Below, in pieces: positions 32,483-42,000 of a DNA stretch of 64,000 nt. The position numbers were made by a program, and so were the translations under genes. Where the stretch lies: NCBI GenBank assembly GCA_963576725.1, contig OY755239.1, positions 60,233,453 through 60,297,452 on the forward strand. Reading direction: 5' to 3'. A model generated the notes under the pieces. That model was given only the letters and a program-made list of their open reading frames with translations, searched no databases and was not told where the DNA came from. Position 1 is the stretch's first letter. Every line of letters begins with the position of its first letter. The DNA is from Azorinus chamasolen. Lineage: Eukaryota > Mollusca > Bivalvia > Cardiida > Solecurtidae.

Positions 32483-32566
32483 ATATCGAGGGCTTGGTGG
32501 AAAACTATTCTAACTCCTTCACTTTAGTGAAGGAGTTAGAATAGTTTTGCACCAAGCCCTCGATAT
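32483..32566. repeat. 84-bp near-perfect palindrome
   Basis: ATATCGAGGGCTTGGTG on the left is mirrored by CACCAAGCCCTCGATAT on the right, with CTATTCTAACTCCTTCAC arms and a TTTAGTGA turn. It occurs once in the window, and sits where the left half of a PG3 element would be. Confidence 0.85.
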
Positions 32567-32666
32567 CAGGTAGCTCATACAGGAGCTTTCTGCATTAACT
32601 TTGCCCTGCATTAAACAACCACCTGCTTTTTAACACTCCTATGTTCAGTAAATCAAGGTTCTACTG
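32567..32666. mobile_element. PG3 right half
   Basis: From CAGGTAGCTCATACAGGAGC to GGTTCTACTG-TA. The left half is replaced by the palindrome above. Confidence 0.7.
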
Positions 32667-32737
32667 TAATGCTATTTTTCGTTCGAGCGTACTTTGGTTA
32701 CTGGTATATACTTACGTGTAAACATTCCGCAGTTCAA

Positions 32738-32982
32738 TTAACCCTTTTGGCGCAAAATTTCTAATTGTCGTCTGCAAACTATTTTTTTTAAATCATTCCA
32801 TAAATAAAGACACGATATAAATGAACGCTAATTTCAAAGGAATAAAGCACAGATATAGAAATAGAGATTGAGACAAAAAGTGAAGTCACTAATCAGACGC
32901 TGCCTTGAAAAGGCGGCGTCTGATATGGGGCTGCACAATTTGTCGTGGTGCATTTTTGCGACATTGACGGTGAAAGGGTTAA
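32738..32982. mobile_element. TT4 MITE, reverse orientation
   Basis: TTAA-CCCTTTTGGCGC to GGTGAAAGGG-TTAA; apex CTGCCTTGAAAAGGCGG. Confidence 0.88.
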
Positions 32983-33274
32983 ACTCTTTATGAATATAAA
33001 TGAGGAAAACCATACTTATTGAATTAAAAGTAGACTGTATTGTGTTGCAAACGTAAGTTACTTTTGTGTTTAAGGGACTGAGCTTTGAAATTGAGATAAA
33101 AAGGATTTACAGTGAAATGTTTTATTTGGGTAGCTGAGGTCGGATTTCATGCAATAAAATAGCGCAAGACCCGATTGTCTTAAAAGTGGGTCTTTGACCT
33201 TTATCTGATAAATAATAATGTAATAAACACATAAATGAATGGTCTGGCTATGGCGATACATGTAGAATCAAGTA

Positions 33275-33479
33275 CAGTAAAACCCCTCTAATGCGACCAC
33301 TTAATGAATAAACATGGGTGTCTTTATAAGCAGGTGGTTGCTTAATGCAGGGCAAAAGTAATGCAGAAAGCTCCTCTAGGAGCTTTCTGCATTACTTTTA
33401 TCCTGCATTAAGTTACCACCTGCATCTAGCACCCAGAATTATACCTATTTAAGGTGGTCGCATTAGCGGGGTTTTACTG
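33275..33479. mobile_element. PG4 MITE
   Basis: TA-CAGTAAAACCCCTCTAATGC to GCATTAGCGGGGTTTTACTG-TA; complete core. Confidence 0.92.
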
Positions 33480-33545
33480 TATATATCAGTACATACGAAA
33501 ACAGAACAGACTCTGAACAGATGACTTACATAGGATTTTGGCTTA

Positions 33546-34158
33546 GAGTAGAACCTGTCTTAAGCAGTCATTCATTTATTGAACATTGAGTCTTAAAAAG
33601 CAAATGGTTGCTTAATGCAGGACAAAAACTCACTCCTATAGGAGCTTTCTGCATTACTTTTGACCTGCATTAAAAATTCTGATGGGAGGTGATCCCCCGA
33701 GAGCAACAATTGCAACACAAAAAGAGAAAATTGCAGACTCGGTTTTATTGAGTCTGTTCATGAACAGTAATTGAAAGTGCAACACTGCTCACGCCCCTAG
33801 CACCGGCTTAAGCGGTATTCAATTTTCCAAACAAGAAGTACTGAAATTCATGATCTCGAAAGATCAGAAGGTATAACAACAATGAGAATGAAGTACGGGG
33901 CAACGTTTTACGGCCGCCACACAAGCACTTAACACCTGCTGTTGTGAAGATTATAAATTCTGATGGGAGGTGATCCCCCGAGAGCAAAAATTGCAATACA
34001 AAAAGAGAAAATTGCAGACTCGGTTTTATTGAGTCTGTTCATGAACAGTAATTGAAAGTGCAACACTGCTCATGCCCCCTATACCGGCCACCTTCCTCCT
34101 GCTTTACGTACCTATGATCAGTCCTCTGTTTGATGGCTGCTTAAGACAGACTCTACAG
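33546..34158. mobile_element. PG3 MITE interrupted by a TRIM-like element
   Basis: TA-GAGTAGAACCTGTCTTAAG, left core to CCTGCATTAA, then foreign sequence, then CACCTTCCTCCTGC and the right end GGCTGCTTAAGACAGACTCT. Confidence 0.75.
33668..34088 (-). mobile_element. TRIM-like element (two direct repeats around a short middle)
   Basis: A repeat of about 135-140 bp at 33,668-33,810 recurs at 33,956-34,088 with a few changes. The middle is about 146 bp and noncoding. On the minus strand each repeat contains AATAAAACCGAGTCTGC, which looks like the polyadenylation region of an LTR. I could not see a clear primer-binding site, so the LTR reading is inference. Confidence 0.55.
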
Positions 34159-34216
34159 TACCTTGTATTGAAAAGGCGTCTATCTCTACCAGGTAAAGGG
34201 TTAACTCTTTTTCTGG

Positions 34217-34400
34217 CATGGGTAAATTTAAACATTTTCAATAATAACTATATTACTTTGTTTCTCCACCAAAATATATACTTTGACCATTCTTTAGAAT
34301 CGTCTCTTCGAGACGATTCTAAAGACTGGTCAAAGTATAGGGTTTGGTGGAGAAATGACGATTTTAGTACTTGGGTACGCACCTTTATCTGTAGCTCTGT
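34217..34400. mobile_element. U1 MITE
   Basis: Right end ACGCACCTTTATCTGTAGCT; palindrome arms ATACTTTGACCATTCTTTAG and partner. The left end is worn. Confidence 0.72.
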
Positions 34401-34598
34401 GGTATAACATGTTACATGTACATACAGTTCTCATGCAGACTAATATTGTCAATATGTCTTTGAAACAAACGGGAGAGCGTTTCATCAATGAAATTATCAA
34501 AGTATGTTTCATCATAGACCCCATGTGTTACAACGTCTTATTCCGTAATATCATGTATTGTCCGTCATGTTTGTAGGAAATGACACAAGATTCCGGAG

Positions 34599-34811
34599 TT
34601 AACCCGTTGCTCCATAAATACGAAAACAGAGCAGACCCAGATCTGACGACTCTTGTAGGAGTCGTCTGATCAGGGTCTGCTCTTGTGCTTATGAAACAAT
34701 ATAGACACTATGATTCTAACGTTTCTACCATTGCCAAAATTAATGTATTTATTTTATGTGTCATTATAAATATGTGACTTGTTACATGAATATCCATGAC
34801 GCAAAGGGTTT
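34599..34811. mobile_element. TT1 MITE
   Basis: Left TTAA-CCCGTTGCTCCATAAA, hairpin GCAGACCCAGATCTGACGAC; right end CAAAGGG-TTTG is mutated. Confidence 0.8.
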
Positions 34812-34959
34812 GTACCACACTATGCAAAACACGTGTATTATAATTCCAAAACAACGCTGGTAGAACAAGCGACGCGGCACGTGTTGCAAACACATTTCTG
34901 ACGTCATTCCAAAAAATCCGATAGGAATTGATATGCTGGCAAACTACCAGTGTTCAACC

Positions 34960-35441
34960 CAGGTGCGGATCCAGGGTTTCAGAATTAAGGGGGTGGGGGT
35001 GTGAATTGTTTTGGGAAGGGGGGGGGGGGCTAGATTTTTATGTTTGATGACATAAATAAATAGTGTGTTTGTAATAAAAGCTGAAAAAGAGCTTATTGGG
35101 TGAGGGAAATAAAACACTCCTACTGAATCATTGCTTTATTGATTTTTAGTAGATACAACGACCACTAAATTACATCAATTATTTTGTGTTAAAGGCAGGT
35201 GGCTACTTAAAGCAAGGTGAAAGTAAAACAGAACGTTCCTATGGGAGCGTTCTGTTTACTTTCCACTTGCTTTAAGCAGCCACCTGCTCTAAATACCAAC
35301 TAATTAACACAATTTAGTGGTCGTTATAGAGAGGTTTTACTGTATATATGGCTAAAATATTACTAAAAATGTTTTGGCAATTTTAGGGGCGGGGGGGGGG
35401 GGGGTGCGTACGCCGGCTGTGCCCCTCTAAATCCGCGCCTG
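34960..35441. mobile_element. hAT-like element with poly-G arms, carrying PG1
   Basis: Ends CAGGTGCGGATCCAGG and CTAAATCCGCGCCTG are inverted. Poly-G runs sit close to both ends. CAG..CTG ends of this form are common in hAT transposons, but I see no convincing 8-bp target duplication. Confidence 0.6.
35146..35342. mobile_element. PG1 MITE nested in the hAT-like element
   Basis: Right end GTCGTTATAGAGAGGTTTTA then CTG-TA; the left end is worn before ACGACCACTAAATT. Core apex GTTCCTATGGGAGC. Confidence 0.78.
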
Positions 35442-35621
35442 CAGCCACCGATGACATATTACGAAACTTTCGTTTAATATAATATAACATTTCTATAAAT
35501 CAATTTCAGATCCAAAGCCCCGTTAAAACGCAGAAAAATGTCCATAGATAGCGACAGTGACAGACGTTCCGTCACATGTCATTTTAGTTCATGCTAAAAC
35601 AGTTATAAATACGTCCGAATA

Positions 35622-35826
35622 CAGTAAAAACCCTCTAATGCGATCACCAAAAAGAAGCGTACTCCCGGGTGGCAAAGGCAGGTGGTAGCTTAATGCAGGA
35701 CGAAAGTTATGCAGAAAGCTCTTATGGGAGCTTTCTGCATAATTTTCGTCCTGCATTAAGCAACGTCCTGCTTATTAAGACAGCTACGGTTATTTTTGAA
35801 GTGGTCGCATTAGAGGGGTTTTACTG
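35622..35826. mobile_element. PG4 MITE
   Basis: TA at both edges; ends CAGTAAAAACCCTCTAATGC and GCATTAGAGGGGTTTTACTG. Confidence 0.92.
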
Positions 35827-35954
35827 TATTTTATAACTACGCGTTTTATAACACTAAGTAGTTTCCAATAATCTGTTATTTTCAGGCAGATTCTTTAGTG
35901 TTTTGAAGAAAGTATGAGGGGCAAACGTTATTTCAAGTCATTCTTGAAAATGTT

Positions 35955-36096
35955 TGGACCATCTTTTAGAATTGTTTCTTTGAGACGAGTCTAAAGAGTG
36001 GAGACAATTCTAAAGAGTAGTCACACAATAATGGTTGGTGGAAAAATAAAAATGTTTTAATATACATGTACGCATCTTATCTGGGCCTCTGAATCT
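35955..36096. mobile_element. U1 MITE, scrambled
   Basis: ACCATCTTTTAGAATTGTTT, a repeated CTAAAGAGTGGAGACAATTC segment and right end ACGCATCTTATCTGGGCCTC. Confidence 0.6.
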
Positions 36097-36142
36097 AGAT
36101 CCAAACTGTTTGCAATAAGGTATCACAGAGTTGCTGAATGTA

Positions 36143-36476
36143 CATTTGAACCTCTATATCTCGAACCTCGGAATAACTCGAAGTACTCGGATAACTCGAC
36201 TTCGGATAACTCGAAATTAAAAGTTCGACCATTCCAAAAGTTACAATACAGAATTATTCTAAGATGCATCACTACACATATCTAGAAACACATGTGATAG
36301 CTTAATGCAGATTGAAAGTAATGCTGAAAGCTCCTACAGGAGCTTTCAGCATTTCTTTAGACCGGCATTGAGTAGTGAACTAAAGGAAATTGTTCAGATT
36401 AGATATCGGATGACTCGAACATATCTCGAAGTAATTTGAATGGTCTATTGAAGTTTGAGATATCGCAGTTCAACTG
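36143..36476. mobile_element. PG6 MITE
   Basis: CATTTGAACCTCTATATCTC left end, inverted GAGATATCGCAGTTCAACTG right end; core with apex AGCTCCTACAGGAGCT. Confidence 0.8.
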
Positions 36477-36497
36477 TGGTTACAATAGCGTTATACA

Positions 36498-36608
36498 ATG
36501 CCGTTCAAGTATGACAGCAAATGTTGCCTCGCTGTATATATAGGTATCGTTTGTGTCGTAATGCTCATACAAACAGATGGGGTCGGTATGAACAAAATAA
36601 CTGTAAAG
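36498..36608 (+). CDS. Possible signal-peptide exon without a known partner
   Basis: ATG at 36,498 opens 37 codons with a basic start (MPFKYDSK), a hydrophobic core (CCLAVYIGIVCVVMLI) and a polar end (QTDGVGMNKITVK), stopping exactly at AAG before GTAAGC, a strong donor. This is the form of a first exon of a secreted protein. I could not find a convincing phase-0 acceptor exon. It starts 22 bases after a PG6 copy. Confidence 0.4.
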
Positions 36609-36639
36609 GTAAGCGATTTAATTGTTTTCAGGATTTAAA

Positions 36640-36953
36640 CTCCCACCTGCCTTTAACCCTTTCTCTCATTTAAATGTGTTTCACGCATTTGCAAACAGAG
36701 TAGACCCAGATCAGACGACTCCTTTAGGAGCCGTCTGATCAGTGCCTGCTCTGTTTGTTAACAGAATTTGAAAGATCTGTTTCTTTACTTTCTAACATGG
36801 CTACAATGTTCGAACTTCCATATTTCATGATAACTATTTTGGCCATGAATATTCAGTAGGTAGTGAAGTTTGGAAGAAGTATAGAACAGGGAAGGGGTTA
36901 AGACCAATGATTACAATGTTTTGGTCGCATTAGATGGGTTTTAATTGTGTTTT
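36640..36953. mobile_element. PG4 right half interrupted by TT1
   Basis: CTCCCACCTGCCT, the TT1 copy, then GACCAATGATTACAATG and GGTCGCATTAGATGGGTTTT. The left half is missing. Confidence 0.65.
36653..36901. mobile_element. TT1 MITE
   Basis: TTAA at both ends; hairpin GTAGACCCAGATCAGACGAC; right end CAGGGAAGGGG. Confidence 0.88.
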
Positions 36954-36989
36954 ACCTTTGGGGTGAAAGCATTGTTGAATTATGTGTTA

Positions 36990-37193
36990 CAGTAAAACCT
37001 CTCTATAACGACCACTAAATTGTGTTAATTAGTTGATATTTAGGACAGGTGGCTGCTTAAAGCAAGGTGAAAGTAAAACAGAACGCTCCTATAGGAGCGT
37101 TCTGTTTTACTTTCATCTTGATTTAAGAAGCCACATGCTTTTAACAAAAAATACTTGATGTAATTTAGTGGCCGCTATAGAGAGGTTTTACTG
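36990..37193. mobile_element. PG1 MITE
   Basis: TA at both edges; complete with perfect apex CGCTCCTATAGGAGCG. Confidence 0.92.
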
Positions 37194-37736
37194 TACTTCA
37201 AAGTATGGATGCGAGGAATTTGTAAACAATGCAGACCAGCGCAGAGGGTACCAAGATATGTCCTCTGATCAGGATATGCACATGTAGTCATTCAGAATCA
37301 TCTATCAACTTACACCCTTTCATTCTAAATGTACCATATTGTTTAACTGTAATGGGCGATTCCACTTTGAAAAATTAGCATTTAAAATATTCCATTTTGC
37401 TAAGATCCAATTAAATGAGTTATTTATCAGTCATCAGGAATAAGGACAATATGGATAATTATTTAGAAAAAAATTGGAGAAAACGGCTAATTCAAGAATT
37501 GATGTATAGACTGCATTTTCTGCAAGAAAATGTTCAGCTATGTAACAAGTACAATAATTTAAGAGTCACGCTAGAAAATTACAAGATCAAAATATCGTTA
37601 CATTTAAAAAATAGTTTTATAATCACCAGTCTGTTCTCCTGTGAAAGAATAGTTATTCTTTTTATAGATTCTTTCAAAATATTATTTTATTTATAAGCCT
37701 TTCAACTTAAACATATTTTATTTTCATTTTGCTATA
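37194..37736. other. Unassigned sequence with a worn TT6-like hairpin
   Basis: At about 37,222-37,290 there are traces of a TT6-like hairpin (TGCAGACCAGCGCAGAGG). A 93-codon plus-strand frame at 37,415-37,696 is lysine- and leucine-rich, AT-rich and unrecognised. It has an AG acceptor-like site before it, but I do not call it a gene. Confidence 0.35.
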
Positions 37737-38150
37737 TAGTAAAACCTGTCCTAAGCGGTCATTCATTTATAGAACATAGGAGTCTTAAACAGCAGGTGGT
37801 TACATAATGCAGGGCAAAAGCAATGTAGAACGTTCTTATAGGAGCTTTCTGAATTACCTTTGACCTGCATTAAGCTACCACCTGTCTTACAAACCCATAA
37901 TTAGACCTCTTTTGATGACCGCTTAACCCTTACAGTGCGGGACACGAGTGGCTAATGTCGTTTGCAAACAGTGTAGACCCAGATGAGAGGGCTCCTAGGG
38001 GATCCCTCTCATCAGGGTCTGCACCGTTTGTCCTGTTACACTTTTCTTTAGAAAGATCCCTAAATATTCACTATAAGCTTGACATTTTTGAAAGTTGGAA
38101 TAGTCCACTTGAAAGTTCAGCGTTGTAAGGGTTAAGACAAGCTTGGTTAA
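37737..38150. mobile_element. PG3 MITE interrupted by TT6
   Basis: TAGTAAAACCTGTCCTAAGC left end; core complete; right end GATGACCGC then TT6 at the terminal TTAA, then GACAAGC. Confidence 0.78.
37923..38135. mobile_element. TT6 MITE
   Basis: TTAA-CCCTTACAGTGCGGGAC to GCGTTGTAAGGG-TTAA; hairpin arms GACCCAGATGAGAGGGCTCC and CTCTCATCAGGGTCTGC. The best TT6 copy. Confidence 0.88.
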
Positions 38151-38491
38151 TTTGTAAAATCAATGCCATATAGGTTTTGAGAACGTACTGGACGTTCACA
38201 TTATATTCAACAGATAGTGGAACTGGAATGTTTACGTATTGGTATATGCTTAAAGATGATTTGACGATTCACCATGGCGACAACAGAATCACGAATGTAA
38301 CTACATGTAAATCCATTTGTTCATTCATGTCTGTATTTCTTAGCCCACTCGTCCAAATAAATATCTATTTTAATGAATCTAATTTTAATTTATGGAATAG
38401 TTCTGCATACATGTATATTCATAAGTCGATCTGATCTATGGAAAGTAATGTTTGAAATAAACTGTGCAAAGCCTGACCAGGAGACACTGTG
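38151..38491. other. Unassigned sequence
   Basis: An 85-codon plus-strand frame from 38,177 is unrecognised; no repeats seen. Confidence 0.35.
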
Positions 38492-38722
38492 TTAACCATT
38501 TCTCTGATATAATAACATCATGAATATTTATTAGCTGATTTGTTTTAATGCTAACTTTTCAATGAAACGTTTAGCTTAAACAAAATCTGTAGAAACAGAT
38601 CTATATCATCAAAAGCGAACAGGGCAGAGCCAGGAACCGACAGCTCCTACAAGAGCAGTATGATCTGGTTCTACTATGTTAGCAAATGCGTGAAGATACG
38701 TTTATATGAAGGAAATGGTTAA
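38492..38722. mobile_element. TT1 MITE, degenerate
   Basis: TTAA at both ends; hairpin reduced (ACAGCTCCTACAAGAGC). Confidence 0.75.
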
Positions 38723-38803
38723 GCACTCTAGTCTAAATCTACACTGCTTGCCGTTGTCTCTATTCAGGAGCACAAGACACGAATGAGTACCTTACATAAC
38801 ATG

Positions 38804-38993
38804 CAGAGGGTCAGATAAGATGTTTAAACAAATTGAAGAATAGCTCTTTTATTGTCTCCGCCACCTCCAAAACCTATACTGTGACCAATCTTTAGAGTAA
38901 TCTCGAAGAGACAATTCTAAAGTCACAGTATAGAGTTTGGTGGGGGAAATGACGAGTTTAGTATGTGGGTACGCACTTTTATCTGTAACTCTG
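38804..38993. mobile_element. U1 MITE
   Basis: CAGAGGGTCAGATAAGATGT left end, inverted ACTTTTATCTGTAACTCTG right end; the palindrome lost part of its right arm. Confidence 0.75.
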
Positions 38994-39031
38994 AATTAAC
39001 AAGACTAGTAGATGAATTCTCTTTCTTATAG

Positions 39032-42000
39032 ATGGTTCTCGGCAAATTAGTAGTCCTGTTAACCCTTGTACAGGTTGCAACCTTGGAAAGAGGTAAGCTA
39101 CATGCAGGTATCTCAGCGTCATTTCAAACAGTGTTGGTCAAGATCAGACGGCGCCTGTAGGAGTCGTCTGATTCCAGGATCAGCCGATGGCATAATGTTG
39201 ATCTGATTCTACTATTTCTGCTATGGCCCAAACTCCTTTTTTATCACATACCATTATAAAATACAGCTAGTAAATATTTCTCTAAATGTTGTGTGCTACA
39301 CTATTATTCATCAGGTAAAGGGTTAACCCTTTCCTCCGTAAATACGCCTTTCTTTTGTCTTTGCAAATAGAGCAGACTACCCCTATAGCAGGCATCTGAT
39401 CAGGGTTTGTTCTGTTTGTTAGTGGAAATTGAAAGATCTGCTTCTTTACTTTCTAAAATGGCTACAATGTTCCACTTTCGATATTTCATTATATTTATTT
39501 TGTCAATGAATATTCAGCAGGTATTGGAATTTAGAATAAATATAGAACAGGGAAAGGGGCCAAGTTCCTACATTCTGCCAAACATGATTGTGTCTTTTTG
39601 AAAATAAAATGGAATGAAAATAAAAGTTGATAATTGTAGCAGACATATTTTGCAGACGGCAATAACCATGCAGAAAGAGATACCAGATTTTGTATCCATA
39701 AATAGTAGATGAAAAAATCAACTCTTTCTCTACTACGGCAAATCGTGCAATTCGGAAAATGATTTATAACTCTTAAACGCTAATGTTAAATTTATTAGCT
39801 TAGCAAAACGTCTAATTGGCCACATGATATTTTGATATAAATATAAAAAACCCAGACGGTTACATTATACGCAAATGTACTTAGCCTAAAAGGAAGAAGA
39901 ATGCATTACGAAAAGGGTAATCATCGAAAGGATATGCGTCTGCAGAGTTTAACCCTTTCCTTCATAGGCTATTTTTAGACCCAACCTTTTTGGATAGATC
40001 TACCCAAAAGGAGCATTTACTAGAGAAAACGAAATTGTTAGAATTGTGTAGTATTAAAACCATTGTGATAAATAGAGCATTTGCTCATATGGAGCAAATG
40101 CTCTATTTATCACAATAGTTTGAAGAAGTGACTATTACTGAGGCATAGAAAGGCGTATTTATGGGGGAAAGGGTTAAGAAAAATATATTAATTAGTTTTA
40201 ACAATATTAACGGATGATCAGCAAGAACATTAAAATTTTGTTGAGAACATATGATCAGTTCTGACACAGATAGGCTCCGTGTAACTTGGCGCCTAATCAG
40301 GGTCCAAATTATATACACCCGATATGTATTTATTCCAGAAGTGTAACAAAAGCCAAGTTGTAGCAGAGACTCGTTTTTGCAGAAGCATTTAAATCGCTAA
40401 AGGTATAAATTTTCCCGATGGAATTCCGTTTCAAAGAAATTATCATGGTTTTATTTTTAGATAATCTTTTGAAAAATGCAAAAAGGAGAATGTGATGTCA
40501 TCTATTTAGTTTCAGAAAATGCTTAAAACATCACCTATTCTCGACGTGACTCGATTTTTCAAAGAGTTTGAATCCAGATGGGACGTCGAGTAAATTGGCG
40601 TCTCATCAGGATCCAAGCTGTGTGAACTCGGTCTATAGTTTCTCAAAAGCTTGATACAATCTGAAGTACATGTAGTTAATATTGCACCATTTTTAACTTT
40701 GAGCAGACAGAGCAGAGGTCCAGATACCGGTAAGATGCGTAAATTAAAACATTTACAAGAATAACTTTATTTGTCCACCAAACCCTATGTTGTGACCACT
40801 CTTTAGAATCGTCTCGAAGAGTAACAACATAGGGTTTGTGGAGAAATGACGATTTTAGTATTTGCCTACGCACATTTATCGGAAGATCTGACTGGCTTTT
40901 TATAACGGGTAATGAGGTAATTTGAGTGTATTGGCTAAGAAGTTGGTTGTCCTTCCTCATTCCATTTAAAAAACAATAAAAATCACCAAAATGAAATTTA
41001 AAAAATAAAACTATAGCAAACATCGTCAGCAACCCGTCACTCCTTGACTATTCATATAAGAAATAATAACATCAAGAATATTAATTAGATAATGTTTTAT
41101 AATGCCATATGAACATAACATAACATAACATGTTAATTATTTCGGTTTAAGCATAACAGCTCATCATTATACAAACATAAATTTATCCTGCATGTAACGA
41201 AAAGAAGAGAACAGCATAAACGTAAAATACATGAAGGATGTGTGAGTGTAAACCATTATTGTTACATGTATTACTTAATTGTGATTACAAAGCGTCCATT
41301 AACGCACCCCTGTGTTTAAAACTCTTATTATAAACTATTGCTAATTTAGTAAGAATTGTTGTCTTATTACTGCTTAACCCTTTCCCTCATATAAACGTGT
41401 TTTCACGCATCTGCAAACAGAGTAGACCCAGATAAGACGGCTCCTACAGGAGCCGTCTGATCAGGGTCTGCTCCGTTTGCTAATGGAATATGAAAGATAT
41501 GTTTTTTACTTTCTAAAATAGCTACAATGTTCCACCTTCCTTATTGCATTTTAACTTTTTTGTTCATGAATATTCAGTTGGTATTGAAATACGTAATAAA
41601 CATAGAGCAGGGAAAGGGTTAATACATGTAGCTTAATTAGTTGATACATGCTTGGTCGCTACCAATAATATCTCAGAATATACTGTTTTATAAATTACCA
41701 TATTTCGGACAAATTAATATGAAGTGATACTCATCATCTATCATCTTTATGTGCAAATTCAATAGGAAATGTTGGCCAAAGCAGAAACTATAGAATTAGA
41801 TGATGTATTATTTCATAAGCAAAAAGACCAGACACTGATCCGCCTGGCTTGGGTCTACTCTGTTTGAAAAGGCCTTAAGTGCGTATCTATAATTATAGTA
41901 CATTGTATTTGTTTTCAGTCAGTTTCAGTATCTATGATTGGTAGAAACCTATTTATCAATAAATGTTTATTGACTAAACGGACACATTACATAGACACGT

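Noticed and set aside
33275..33479. Transcription terminators at the hairpins
   Set aside because: The hairpins resemble bacterial terminators in form, but they belong to MITEs with target duplications in an animal genome.
37415..37696. 93-codon plus-strand frame as a gene
   Set aside because: AT-rich, no recognisable domain, and the acceptor-like site before it does not lead in frame from any seen exon.
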